Assembly: GCA_049510975.1 (NCBI GenBank)
Contig: JBEKYM010000003.1
Span: 170,293-234,292 of the forward strand
Length of the DNA: 64,000 bases
Direction: 5' to 3'
From: JAKACA01 sp049510975
GTDB lineage: Bacteria; Actinomycetota; Acidimicrobiia; Acidimicrobiales; Bog-793
The first letter of the stretch is position 1. Every line of letters begins with the position of its first letter. The position numbers and the translations under genes are program-made. Shown piece by piece: positions 8,343-16,160 of this stretch. The notes under the pieces are model-generated. The model saw nothing but the letters and a program-made list of their open reading frames with translations, searched no databases and had not been told where the DNA came from.

Positions 8343-9161
8343 ATGTGTGGTCGCTTTGTCGCCAGCCGGCCCGTGGAGGACATCGCAGCCCTCCTGGACG
8401 TCGACGATGTCGAGGTGCCCGAGGAGCTGACGGCCCCTCGCTTCAATTTGGCGCCCACCGACGGCGTCCTCGCCGTGGCCACCCGCCTGCGCAAGCACGA
8501 CGACGACCAGCCGGAGCCTCGCCGGCGCCTCACCGACTACCGCTGGGGGCTCGTGCCGTCCTGGGCGAAGGACCCCGGCGCCGGCGTGCGGGCGTTCAAC
8601 GCCCGGGCCGAGACGTTGTCCGAGCGGCCGGCCTTCCGCACCGCCCTCGCCAAGCGCCGTTGCATCATCCCGGCAGACGCCTTCTACGAGTGGGAGAAGA
8701 TCGCCGGCGGCGGGCGGGTGCGGCGTCAGCCGTGGTGTTTCGCGCCGGCGGACGGCGGCCTCATCGCCTTCGCCGGCTTGTGGGAAGCCTGGAAGCCCAA
8801 GACCGAGCTCGAGCCACAGGAGCTCCTACCGGGAGCCGGCTGGCACGACCAGTGGCTGCTCTCGTGCACGATCATCACGACGTCGGCCAACGCTCTCGTC
8901 GAGCCGTTGCACGACCGCATGCCCGTCATCCTGCAACCGGAGGACTGGGCGGCCTGGCTCCAACCGGGCGAGCTCGACCCGGGCGACATCTCGGCCCTCT
9001 TGCAGCCGGCGCCGGCGGATCTGCTCCGCTCCTACCCGGTGTCGCCGGCGGTGAACAACACCCGTGCCGAGGGCCCCGAGCTCGTGGCGCCGATCAGCGG
9101 CAGCGGCAGCGGCTCCGAAGACGACGAGGGCAACCAGCCACGCCTCGTCCCACTCGGCTAG
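8343..9161 (+). CDS. SRAP-domain protein (HMCES/YedK family)
   Basis: SOS-response-associated peptidase family protein that covalently traps abasic sites in single-stranded DNA. The start is fixed by the catalytic Cys2: MCGRF must follow directly after Met removal, which sets ATG 8343. Other hallmarks are FNARAET (active-site Asn), AFYEWEK (active-site Glu) and LHDRMPVIL (active-site His). It has 272 residues, slightly longer than usual because of a Gly/Arg-rich insert after YEWEK and a Ser/Gly/Glu-rich tail. TAGGTT lies eight bases before the ATG with no Shine-Dalgarno, again hinting at a leaderless transcript. It converges on dxs. Confidence 0.93.
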   Translation: MCGRFVASRPVEDIAALLDVDDVEVPEELTAPRFNLAPTDGVLAVATRLRKHDDDQPEPRRRLTDYRWGLVPSWAKDPGAGVRAFNARAETLSERPAFRTALAKRRCIIPADAFYEWEKIAGGGRVRRQPWCFAPADGGLIAFAGLWEAWKPKTELEPQELLPGAGWHDQWLLSCTIITTSANALVEPLHDRMPVILQPEDWAAWLQPGELDPGDISALLQPAPADLLRSYPVSPAVNNTRAEGPELVAPISGSGSGSEDDEGNQPRLVPLG

Positions 9162-9189
9162 CAGCGGCGCGAAACCCCGCCGCCCGCGA

Positions 9190-11199
9190 TCAACCCACCG
9201 GCAGCAGCGAGTACCGCCGTGCGGCCGCCAGCACCGAGGCGGCGATCCCGGCCGCGTCGAGCCCGAGCCGGGCCAAGATGGCGTCGGGCTTGCCGTGGAC
9301 GATGTAGGTGGTGGGAACGCCGAGAACGAGCCGCTGCGGACCGGGCAGGTCCCGGGAGGCGGCGAGCGAGTCGGCTTCGCCGCAGAGGTAGGCGCCGGCG
9401 CCGCCGAACCGAAGTCCGTCCTCGGCCGTGACGACGAGCCGGGCGCTCGCCATCTGCTCGAGCAGCGCCGGATCCGCCGGCCTGACGACGCGAGGGTCGA
9501 TCACGGTGACGTCGATGCCCTCCGCCGCGAGGAGCTCAGCCGCCTGGAGGCTCGCCCGGGCGAGCTTGCCGATGCCGACGAGGACGATCTCACCGCCGCC
9601 TTCGCGCAGGGTGCGCGCCTCCAGCCCGGAGCCGGGAGGCGCCAGCGGGCCCGGTGACGGCGTCTTCGGATAGCGCACGAGCGACGGCCCCGAGCAGGCC
9701 AAGGCGGCCACCAATGCCGGCCCCATCTCGGCCGGCTCCGACGGGGCGAAGATGGACAGGTTGGGCACCTGCAGCGCCTGCACCATGTCGTAGAGACCGT
9801 GGTGCGACGGGCCGTCGTCTCCGGTGATGCCGGCCCGGTCGGCGACGACCACAACCGGCAGTCCGTGGAGGCCGACGTCGAGGTTCCACTGGTCGACGGC
9901 TCGGGCGAGGAACGTCGAGTAGATGGCCACAACTGGGTGCAGGCCTGCCATGGCCATACCGGCAGCCGCCGTGAGGGCATGCTGCTCGGCGATGCCGACG
10001 TCGAAGAAACGCTCCGGGAAATGGTCCTGGAAACTCAACAACCCGGTCGGCCCGGGCATCGCCGCCGTGATCGCCACGAGCCTGTCGTCCGCTTCGGCTG
10101 CCTGCAGGAGCGCCTTGGTGAAGGCGTCGGTGTAGCTCTCGCCGAGCCCGGTCGGCGGACGGAGGGCGCCGGCGTCGTCGGTCGGCCGCCCCACCCTTGG
10201 CAGCGACACCGTCTTGCTCGTGCCCGCTTGAGCGGTGCTCGGCGCCGAGCTCGCCGAGGAGATCGAGCTGGCCGGGACGGCGCGAAAGTCGTGAAGCTTC
10301 TGGATCTCGTCGTCCTCGGCCGGACCGTAGCCCTTGCCCTTCTTCGTGAGCACATGCAGCACGATGGGCCCGTGCCAGGCGGCGGCCCGCCGCATGGCCT
10401 GCTCCATGGCACCGATGTCGTGGCCGTCGAGCGGACCGGTGTAGCGAACGCCGAGTGCCTCGAAGAAGACGTGCGGTTCGACGACTTCGCGAAGCGCCGA
10501 GGTGAGGCCGTGGATCGAGGTGTAGGCCACGGAGCTGACGGTCGGGGGCAGGTCCCGGAGGCCGTGGCGGACGCGCTCGCGCAGGCTGACGTAACGAGGG
10601 TCGAGGCGAAGCTGGGTGAGCGAGCCGGACAGCTTGGAGATCGTCGGCGCATAGCTTCGGCCGTTGTCGTTCAAGATGATGAGCACGCGGGCGCCGGAGT
10701 GCCCGAGGTTGTTGAGCGCCTCGTAGGCAAGGCCGCCGGTGAGTGCTCCGTCGCCGACGACGGCGACGACCCGCCTGCCGCCGTTGAGCGGGTCGGCGAG
10801 GCCTTCGAGGCGCAGGGCCGAAGCCATCCCGTAGGCGTAGGACAGTGCCGTCGAGGCGTGTGAGTTCTCGACGAGGTCGTGCTCGGACTCGGCACGGTTC
10901 GGGTAGCCCGAGAGTCCACCCTCCTGCTTGAGGTGCTCGAAACCCGCCTTCCGCCCGGTCAACAGCTTGTGCACGTACGCCTGATGGCCGGTGTCGAACA
11001 GGAGCAGGTCGCGTGGCGAGTCGAAGACGCGGTGCAGCGCAATCGTCAGCTCGACTGCCCCGAGGTTCGAGCCGAGATGGCCGCCGGTCTTGGACACCGA
11101 CTCGACGAGGAACGCCCGAATCTCCTCCGACAAGACGTCGCACTCGGCGCGCGACAACGCCTTCACGTCGCTCGGAGTATGGATGCGGTCGAGGATCAT
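9190..11199 (-). CDS. dxs: 1-deoxy-D-xylulose-5-phosphate synthase
   Basis: First enzyme of the methylerythritol phosphate route to isoprenoids; it condenses pyruvate and glyceraldehyde 3-phosphate using thiamine diphosphate. Visible are the substrate-site SKTGGHLGSNLG near the N-terminus, the diphosphate/metal motif VVGDGALTGGLAYEALNN, FFEALGVRYTGPLDGHD, and the transketolase-type DRAGITGDDGPSHHGLYDM. The start ATG 11199 gives MILDRIHTPSDVKALS, the usual N-terminus, and 669 residues. A stretch between the TPP domain and the pyrimidine domain (about residues 310-345) is Ser/Ala/Thr-rich and longer than usual. The gene appears to stand alone. Confidence 0.97.
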   Translation of the reverse strand: MILDRIHTPSDVKALSRAECDVLSEEIRAFLVESVSKTGGHLGSNLGAVELTIALHRVFDSPRDLLLFDTGHQAYVHKLLTGRKAGFEHLKQEGGLSGYPNRAESEHDLVENSHASTALSYAYGMASALRLEGLADPLNGGRRVVAVVGDGALTGGLAYEALNNLGHSGARVLIILNDNGRSYAPTISKLSGSLTQLRLDPRYVSLRERVRHGLRDLPPTVSSVAYTSIHGLTSALREVVEPHVFFEALGVRYTGPLDGHDIGAMEQAMRRAAAWHGPIVLHVLTKKGKGYGPAEDDEIQKLHDFRAVPASSISSASSAPSTAQAGTSKTVSLPRVGRPTDDAGALRPPTGLGESYTDAFTKALLQAAEADDRLVAITAAMPGPTGLLSFQDHFPERFFDVGIAEQHALTAAAGMAMAGLHPVVAIYSTFLARAVDQWNLDVGLHGLPVVVVADRAGITGDDGPSHHGLYDMVQALQVPNLSIFAPSEPAEMGPALVAALACSGPSLVRYPKTPSPGPLAPPGSGLEARTLREGGGEIVLVGIGKLARASLQAAELLAAEGIDVTVIDPRVVRPADPALLEQMASARLVVTAEDGLRFGGAGAYLCGEADSLAASRDLPGPQRLVLGVPTTYIVHGKPDAILARLGLDAAGIAASVLAAARRYSLLPVG

Positions 11200-11401
11200 C
11201 GTGTCGAGGGCGCTCCCCTGCGAGGGTTGCGGTGCGCTGCTAGAGGCTACCCGGACGGGAGCATCTTTGGGTGTAGCGCGTCCCAGTGCGCGGTCGTTGC
11301 GTCCGCCCCCAGGGCGCCACGCGGCAAGTAGCGTGTCCAGCCGAGGTCGAAGCGGCCGCAAGAGTCAACAGGCCGGTAGCGGGTCAACAGGAGGTACTGC
11401 A

Positions 11402-11800
11402 ATGTCGCAGGGACTCACCGAAGGCGCCAAGGCGTTGCTGCGGGAACCGGTGCTCGCTCACATCGCCTCCATCGACTCGCACGGTCGTCCCAATATCAGC
11501 CCCGTGTGGATCGACGTGGACGGCGACGACGTCGTGTTCAACACCGCCGAGGGGCGCCTCAAAGCCCGCAACGTCCATGCCAACGCCAACGTCGCCGTCT
11601 CGGTCGTCGACCCGGCCGACCCGTATCGGGTCATCGCCCTGCGAGGCACCGTGTCCGAGATCACGACGGAGGGCGCCGACGAGCACATCGACTTTCTCGC
11701 CCGCAAGTACCTCGGGATCGACTACCCGAACCGTCAAGAAGGCGAGCAGCGCATCAAGGTCCGGATCCGCCCCGAGCGGATCGCGATGCAGCCCCAATAG
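11402..11800 (+). CDS. PPOX-class (F420/FMN-type) pyridoxamine oxidase-like protein
   Basis: A 132-residue split-barrel flavin or F420-binding protein of the pyridoxamine 5'-phosphate oxidase superfamily. The opening LLREPVLAHIASIDSHGRPN and PVWIDVDGDDVVFNTAEG follow the pattern of actinobacterial PPOX-class F420-dependent proteins, and the C-terminal YPNRQEGEQRIKVRIRPERI fits the same group. Start ATG 11402 has AGGAGG six bases upstream. It is followed after 13 bases by ald, probably in the same transcript. Members reduce various substrates with F420H2, but the reaction here cannot be named. Two GTCAACAGG direct repeats lie in the 60 bases upstream. Confidence 0.85.
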   Translation: MSQGLTEGAKALLREPVLAHIASIDSHGRPNISPVWIDVDGDDVVFNTAEGRLKARNVHANANVAVSVVDPADPYRVIALRGTVSEITTEGADEHIDFLARKYLGIDYPNRQEGEQRIKVRIRPERIAMQPQ

Positions 11801-11813
11801 GAGGAGCGCGGAG

Positions 11814-12956
11814 ATGATCATCGGAATCCCGACTGAGGTGAAGACGGCGGAGAACCGCGTCGCCATGACGCCGGACGGCGTGCGCGGGCTGACGTCCCTC
11901 GGTCACGAGGTACGTGTCCAATCCGGTGCCGGTACCGGCTCCTCGTTCTCCGACGCCGACTTCGTCGCCGTCGGCGCTCGCATGGTGACTGCGGCGGAGG
12001 CATGGGCGTCCGAGCTCGTCTGCAAGGTGAAGGAACCGCAGGAGTCCGAGTTCGGCTTCCTGCGCGACGACCTCGTGCTCTTCACCTACCTGCACCTCGC
12101 CGCTTATCCCGAGGTCGCCAAAGCCCTGTTCTCGGCCAAGACGACCGGCATCGCGTATGAGACGGTGCAGTCCGCCAACGGCGACCTGCCCCTCCTGGCG
12201 CCGATGAGCGAGGTGGCCGGCCGCATCGCCACCCAGGTGGGGGCCTCGCTGCTCGAGAAGCGCAACGGCACTCGCGGCATCCTGCTCGGCGGCGTGCCCG
12301 GCGTGCGAGCCGCCAGGGTCGTCGTCATCGGCGCCGGCCACGTCGGCTGGAACGCCGCCTGGATCGCTCAGGGCATGGAGGCCGAGGTGCTCCTCCTCGA
12401 CCGCAACATCGACCGGCTGCGCTGGGTCGACCAGATCCACAAGGGCCGGATCATGACGCTGGCCTCCAACCGCGGGTCGATCGAGCGCGCCCTCCTCGAG
12501 GCCGACCTGCTCATCGGTGCCGTGCTCGTCGCCGGCGGCCGCGCCCCCGTCGTCGTCGACGAAGAGATGGTGTCGATGATGCGCCCGGGATCGGTCATCG
12601 TTGACGTCGCTGTCGACCAGGGTGGTTGCATCGAGACGACGCACGAGACGACGCATGAGAACCCGACCTACTTCGTGCACGACGTGCTGCACTACGCCGT
12701 CGGCAACATGCCCGCCGCCGTCCCCCACACCTCCACGTACGCCCTCACCAATGCCACCCTGCCCTATGTGGTGGCGCTTGCCACCCTGCCCTATGTGGTG
12801 GCGCTGGCCGAGCAGGGCATCGCCGGCGCCGTGGCGAGCGACCCGGCGCTGCGAGGCGGCGTCAACAGCGTGAGCGGCGTCTGTGCCAACGCAGCGGTCG
12901 CCGAGGCGCTCGGAGTCGAAGCCGCCGACCCCCTCGAGCTGCTCCTCAGCCACTAG
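11814..12956 (+). CDS. ald: alanine dehydrogenase
   Basis: NAD-dependent L-alanine dehydrogenase (alanine to pyruvate and ammonia). MIIGIPTEVKTAENRVAMTP is the family N-terminus. Lys74-region CKVKEPQ, the YLHLAA strand with the catalytic His, and the Rossmann loop VVVIGAGHVGWNAAWIA are all present, as is DVAVDQGGCIETT. The start ATG 11814 has GGAGGAGCGCGGAG just upstream. At residues 314-331 the nonapeptide ATLPYVVAL occurs twice in tandem. Relatives as I recall them have it once, so this copy carries a 9-residue insertion in the C-terminal catalytic-domain helix, yet the frame stays open through the normal C-terminus. Length 380 instead of about 371. Confidence 0.95.
   Translation: MIIGIPTEVKTAENRVAMTPDGVRGLTSLGHEVRVQSGAGTGSSFSDADFVAVGARMVTAAEAWASELVCKVKEPQESEFGFLRDDLVLFTYLHLAAYPEVAKALFSAKTTGIAYETVQSANGDLPLLAPMSEVAGRIATQVGASLLEKRNGTRGILLGGVPGVRAARVVVIGAGHVGWNAAWIAQGMEAEVLLLDRNIDRLRWVDQIHKGRIMTLASNRGSIERALLEADLLIGAVLVAGGRAPVVVDEEMVSMMRPGSVIVDVAVDQGGCIETTHETTHENPTYFVHDVLHYAVGNMPAAVPHTSTYALTNATLPYVVALATLPYVVALAEQGIAGAVASDPALRGGVNSVSGVCANAAVAEALGVEAADPLELLLSH
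12753..12806 (+). repeat. 27-bp in-frame tandem duplication inside ald
   Basis: Two adjacent 27-base units (12753-12779 and 12780-12806), each coding ATLPYVVAL, differ only at the last base (T versus G). Near-identity suggests a recent duplication, possibly in this strain only, or an assembly or sequencing artefact. Confidence 0.9.
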
Positions 12957-12981
12957 GGGGAGCCCCGGCTCGGCCCGGGAC

Positions 12982-13018
12982 TTGACTCTTCCATACACAC
13001 TCATGTATATATGTGACC
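12982..13018 (+). promoter_or_regulatory. promoter and candidate operator of the arsR-type gene
   Basis: TTGACT (12982-12987) and TATATA (13006-13011) are separated by 18 bases, a near-consensus sigma-70 promoter and the most A/T-rich promoter noticed. The start point would fall at GTG 13019, giving a leaderless message. The -10 lies inside an imperfect palindrome TCAtgTATATAtgTGA (13001-13016), a plausible site for the repressor encoded next. Confidence 0.6.
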
Positions 13019-13372
13019 GTGCATGTAGACGTCTTCCAGACGCTGGCCGATCCGACCCGGCGGCGGATCGTGGAGCTGCTCGTCGATGACGAGCAAGCGG
13101 TCAACGACCTCGTCGCCCTCGTCGGCATTCATCAGTCGGGCGTCTCCCGGCACCTGAAGATCCTGCACGACGCCGGCTTCGTCCAGGTGCGGCCGGAGGG
13201 CACGAAGCGCCTCTACTCGCTCCAGCCCGCTCCCTTTCGCGAGCTCGACGACTGGGTCGGGCGCTACCGCCGGCTCTGGGAGGAGCGCCTCGAGCGTTTC
13301 GGAGCTGCCCTCGAGCACGCCCAGGCACAACAGGGATCGACAGCCACAACCGACCAGGAGGACATGACATGA
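13019..13372 (+). CDS. ArsR-family winged-helix regulator
   Basis: Small DNA-binding repressor of 117 residues. The N-terminal half is a typical ArsR winged helix: FQTLADPTRRRIVELL, then the recognition helix region HQSGVSRHLKILHDAGFV and the wing VRPEGTKRLYSL. There are no cysteine metal-site motifs of the ArsR/SmtB sensor type, so it more likely belongs to the group paired with SRPBCC proteins. GTG 13019 is preferred over GTG 13013 because it is seven bases from the -10. Its stop overlaps the next start (ATGA), so both are co-expressed, and it probably represses its own promoter. Confidence 0.88.
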   Translation: MHVDVFQTLADPTRRRIVELLVDDEQAVNDLVALVGIHQSGVSRHLKILHDAGFVQVRPEGTKRLYSLQPAPFRELDDWVGRYRRLWEERLERFGAALEHAQAQQGSTATTDQEDMT

Positions 13373-13875
13373 GCGAGGCAACCGCGTCGAAACCCGGGCA
13401 GCGTCGGGTGATCACCCTCGAGCGGCGCTACCGAGCCTCGCTCGAGGACGTCTGGCGGCTCTGGACCACCAAGGAAGGCATCGAGTCGTGGTGGGGCCCC
13501 GACGGCTTTGCCGTCACGGTGGATCACCTCGATCTCCGTGCCGGCGGCGAGCTGCGCTACACGATGGCGGCCGTCGCCCCCGAGATGATCGAGTTCATGC
13601 AGCAAGACGGCATGCTCGTCGAGACCAGCCTGACGCTCGTCTTCACCGAGGTGGAGAGCCTGCGGCGCCTCAGCTACACGGCCTTGGCGGACTTCATCCC
13701 TCACATCGAGCCGTACGAGATGGCCACGACCGTCTCGCTCGAGCAGGAGGGCGGCGAGGTCCGCATGGTGCTGGCCTTTGACGCCATGCACGACGAGGCG
13801 TGGACCGAACGAGCCGTCCTCGGCTACGAGAACGAGCTCGAACGGATGGCCAAGCTGCTGCAATCGGCCGCCTGA
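13369..13875 (+). CDS. SRPBCC (AHSA1-type) protein
   Basis: START-fold protein of 168 residues in the AHSA1 group. RRYRASLEDVWRLWTTKEG and IESWWGPDGF are characteristic of the fold's first helix and following strand. The C-terminal helix ERAVLGYENELERMAKLLQ closes the ligand cavity. It overlaps the ArsR-type gene by four bases. Such ArsR-SRPBCC pairs are common in actinobacteria; the SRPBCC protein is thought to bind a small hydrophobic molecule, but no ligand can be inferred here. Confidence 0.85.
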   Translation: MSEATASKPGQRRVITLERRYRASLEDVWRLWTTKEGIESWWGPDGFAVTVDHLDLRAGGELRYTMAAVAPEMIEFMQQDGMLVETSLTLVFTEVESLRRLSYTALADFIPHIEPYEMATTVSLEQEGGEVRMVLAFDAMHDEAWTERAVLGYENELERMAKLLQSAA

Positions 13876-13918
13876 GGCGGCGGGACTGCCGGGCCTCGAC
13901 CGCTGCAATGATGCAGCC

Positions 13919-14731
13919 GTGCACGATGCTCGATCCGCCGGCCTGCTCTCCGAGGCGGCAAGCGCGCGGACGGCCGACGTAGTGGCCGCTCTCGCCGCCG
14001 CCGGTCAAACGGGCCTGGAGGCGGCGTCCTCGTTGCACGGCTGGACCCGGCTGACGATCGCGTGCCACCTGCGATACGGGGCGACTGCCTCGCGTCGCAT
14101 GACGGCCGACACCCTCGCCGGCAAGCCGACATCGTTCTATCCCGGTGGCCGGTCGGAGCAACGACCGGGGACGCTCGTGCCGAACGGCGGCGAGCGACCG
14201 GCCGGCGTGGTCGACTCGCTGGGGCTGGAGAGCAATCGGCTGCACGATGCCTGGGCGGTGCTCTCGCCCGAGCAGTGGCCGACGACGATCCCGGCACCAT
14301 CGGAGTCGCCCGATCCCGTCCGCACCACGCTCGCCGACCTGGCTCTGTTGCGCCTGACCGAGGTCGAGGTGCACGGCACCGATCTCGACCTCGGCCTCGA
14401 CGACTGGAGCGAGGTCTTCGTCAGCCACGCCCTCCCCGCCCGTCTGAGCTGGCTGACGGTGCGCCGCAGCAACTTCCGGCCGGTCGACGCCGCCATCGAG
14501 GGGTCGTGGCTGCTCGCCGCCACCGATGGGCCGAGCACGCTGCTGTCGGTCCGGGGCAACGACGTGACCGTCGAACCCGCCAGCTCGACGACGGTCGCCG
14601 AAGCCGTCATCGAGGGATCGAGCCGCGACCTGCTGGCGCTCCTCCTCGGCCGGCCGCCGCGACGGGCGCTCGCCGTCCGCGGCAACCGAGCCCTCGCCCA
14701 GGTGTTCAACCGGGCGTTCCCCGGTCCCTGA
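13919..14731 (+). CDS. maleylpyruvate isomerase-type mycothiol-dependent protein
   Basis: A 270-residue protein with the N-terminal DinB-like four-helix domain of mycothiol-dependent maleylpyruvate isomerases and the MDMPI C-terminal domain. GWTRLTIACHLRYGA carries the first metal-binding His, and LRLTEVEVHGTDLDLGL carries the family's second conserved histidine region. GTG 13919 is preferred because AATGAT ends six bases upstream and the protein then starts at the expected place; an earlier ATG lies inside the SRPBCC gene. Real substrates of most paralogues are unknown. Presence of this family supports a mycothiol-using actinobacterium. Confidence 0.75.
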   Translation: MHDARSAGLLSEAASARTADVVAALAAAGQTGLEAASSLHGWTRLTIACHLRYGATASRRMTADTLAGKPTSFYPGGRSEQRPGTLVPNGGERPAGVVDSLGLESNRLHDAWAVLSPEQWPTTIPAPSESPDPVRTTLADLALLRLTEVEVHGTDLDLGLDDWSEVFVSHALPARLSWLTVRRSNFRPVDAAIEGSWLLAATDGPSTLLSVRGNDVTVEPASSTTVAEAVIEGSSRDLLALLLGRPPRRALAVRGNRALAQVFNRAFPGP

Positions 14732-14750
14732 ACGAGCAGCCCGCCGGCGC

Positions 14751-16160
14751 TCAGGTACGGATCCATGCGGCGCCGTCATGGCGGACGAGCCCGAGCTCCT
14801 CGAGGCGGTCCAAGGCAAGGGCGACGACGCCGAGATCGAGCCTCGTCCGGTTGCAGATGCCGTCGGTGAGCGTCGCCGTGTAGTCCACCGCCTCGAGCAC
14901 GGCCCTCTCCTCGGGTGTGCAAGCAGCGGTGGCTCCGTGACGGCTCTCGTCGCCACGACGTCGAGCGCCCGCGGGCCCGAAGTCGAGCGCCTGCTGCGCG
15001 CTCGCGCCCGCGCTCGTGCTCCCCGGAGACGGGCCACCCCGCCGGCTGGCAGTCTGGCGCCCGGAGCTCCACGAGGCGCTCACCGGCTGCCGGCCGTCCC
15101 CGCCCGGCCGCGCCGGCGAGAACACCACCGGCGTGCCGTCCTCCTCGCAGACGAGGGACAGCGCCGCCAAGACGTCATGCACGTCCAGCACCACGCCGGC
15201 GCCGCCTTCTTGGATGATGGCGTTCGTGCCCTCGGACTGAGGGCTCCGCACCGAACCGGGCACGGCCAGAACCGGCACGCCGTAGGCGTCGGCCGCCAGC
15301 ACGGTGTGGATGGCTCCGCCTTGGCGTGAGGACTCGACGACCACGAGCACCTGGCTGAGCGCCGCGATGATCCGGTTGCGCAAGGGAAACCGCCAGCTCT
15401 CCGGCGGCGCTCCCGGCGGCGCCTCCGAGACGATCCCGCCCATGGCAAGTACCTCGTCCCAGAGCCGGCCGTTCTCCCGCGGGTAGACGACATCGACGCC
15501 CCCGCCGACCACGGCGAGGGGACCGTTCGGCCGCCGGCCAGCGGCGATCACGCCGCTGTGGGCGGCGGCGTCGATGCCGCGGGCCAGACCTGACACGACG
15601 ACGACGCCTCGCTCGGCGAGGTCGCGCCCGAGCTCGGCGGCGATCTCACGGCCGTAGTGGGTTGCCCGTCGCGTCCCGACGATCGCGACGCACGGCAGCG
15701 CCGCCTGATCGAGACGGCCGCGGACGTAGAGGAGCTCGGGCACTTGACGGGCTCGCAGCAGACGGGTCGGGTAGCCGGCCTCGCCTCGCCGGACGACACC
15801 GATGCCGTGTGACTGCAGTTCGCTCCACCGCCGGACCACCGGTGTGCGCTCGGCTTCGAGCCGCCAGGCCCGGAGGGAGTCGCGGGCTTGAGCTCGCGTC
15901 CGCTCCATCGCACCGAGCGACCCGGAGGCGCCCCAGCTCACCTCCATGTCGAGCCCTGCGTCGGGCCGAGCCGACCGAGTGGAGCCGCCCACGCGGGCGA
16001 GCGCATCGATGAGCACCGGATCGCCGGCGAGGAGCTGCCCGTACACCTCGGCAGCCCGCCGGCCGTCGAGGAGAACGCGCAAGCGCGCAGGTGTCATGTC
16101 GCCCAATGCCGCCAGCGCGACGGCATACGCGATGTCGGGGAGCGCCCCGTCGTCGCTCAC
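14751..16160 (-). CDS. dprA: DNA processing protein DprA
   Basis: DprA/Smf protects incoming single-stranded DNA and loads RecA during natural transformation. The Rossmann-like core is clear: LPCVAIVGTRRATHYG, VVSGLARGIDAAAHSG, and SWRFPLRNRIIAALSQ. A C-terminal winged-helix (about residues 410-469, ending LDRLEELGLVRHDGAAWIRT) is preceded by a long Ser/Gly/Arg-rich linker. It encodes 469 residues. The start GTG 16160 overlaps the comM stop as GTGA, so the two are coupled. Many bacteria keep dprA without known competence, so transformation is not proven. Confidence 0.93.
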   Translation of the reverse strand: MSDDGALPDIAYAVALAALGDMTPARLRVLLDGRRAAEVYGQLLAGDPVLIDALARVGGSTRSARPDAGLDMEVSWGASGSLGAMERTRAQARDSLRAWRLEAERTPVVRRWSELQSHGIGVVRRGEAGYPTRLLRARQVPELLYVRGRLDQAALPCVAIVGTRRATHYGREIAAELGRDLAERGVVVVSGLARGIDAAAHSGVIAAGRRPNGPLAVVGGGVDVVYPRENGRLWDEVLAMGGIVSEAPPGAPPESWRFPLRNRIIAALSQVLVVVESSRQGGAIHTVLAADAYGVPVLAVPGSVRSPQSEGTNAIIQEGGAGVVLDVHDVLAALSLVCEEDGTPVVFSPARPGGDGRQPVSASWSSGRQTASRRGGPSPGSTSAGASAQQALDFGPAGARRRGDESRHGATAACTPEERAVLEAVDYTATLTDGICNRTRLDLGVVALALDRLEELGLVRHDGAAWIRT

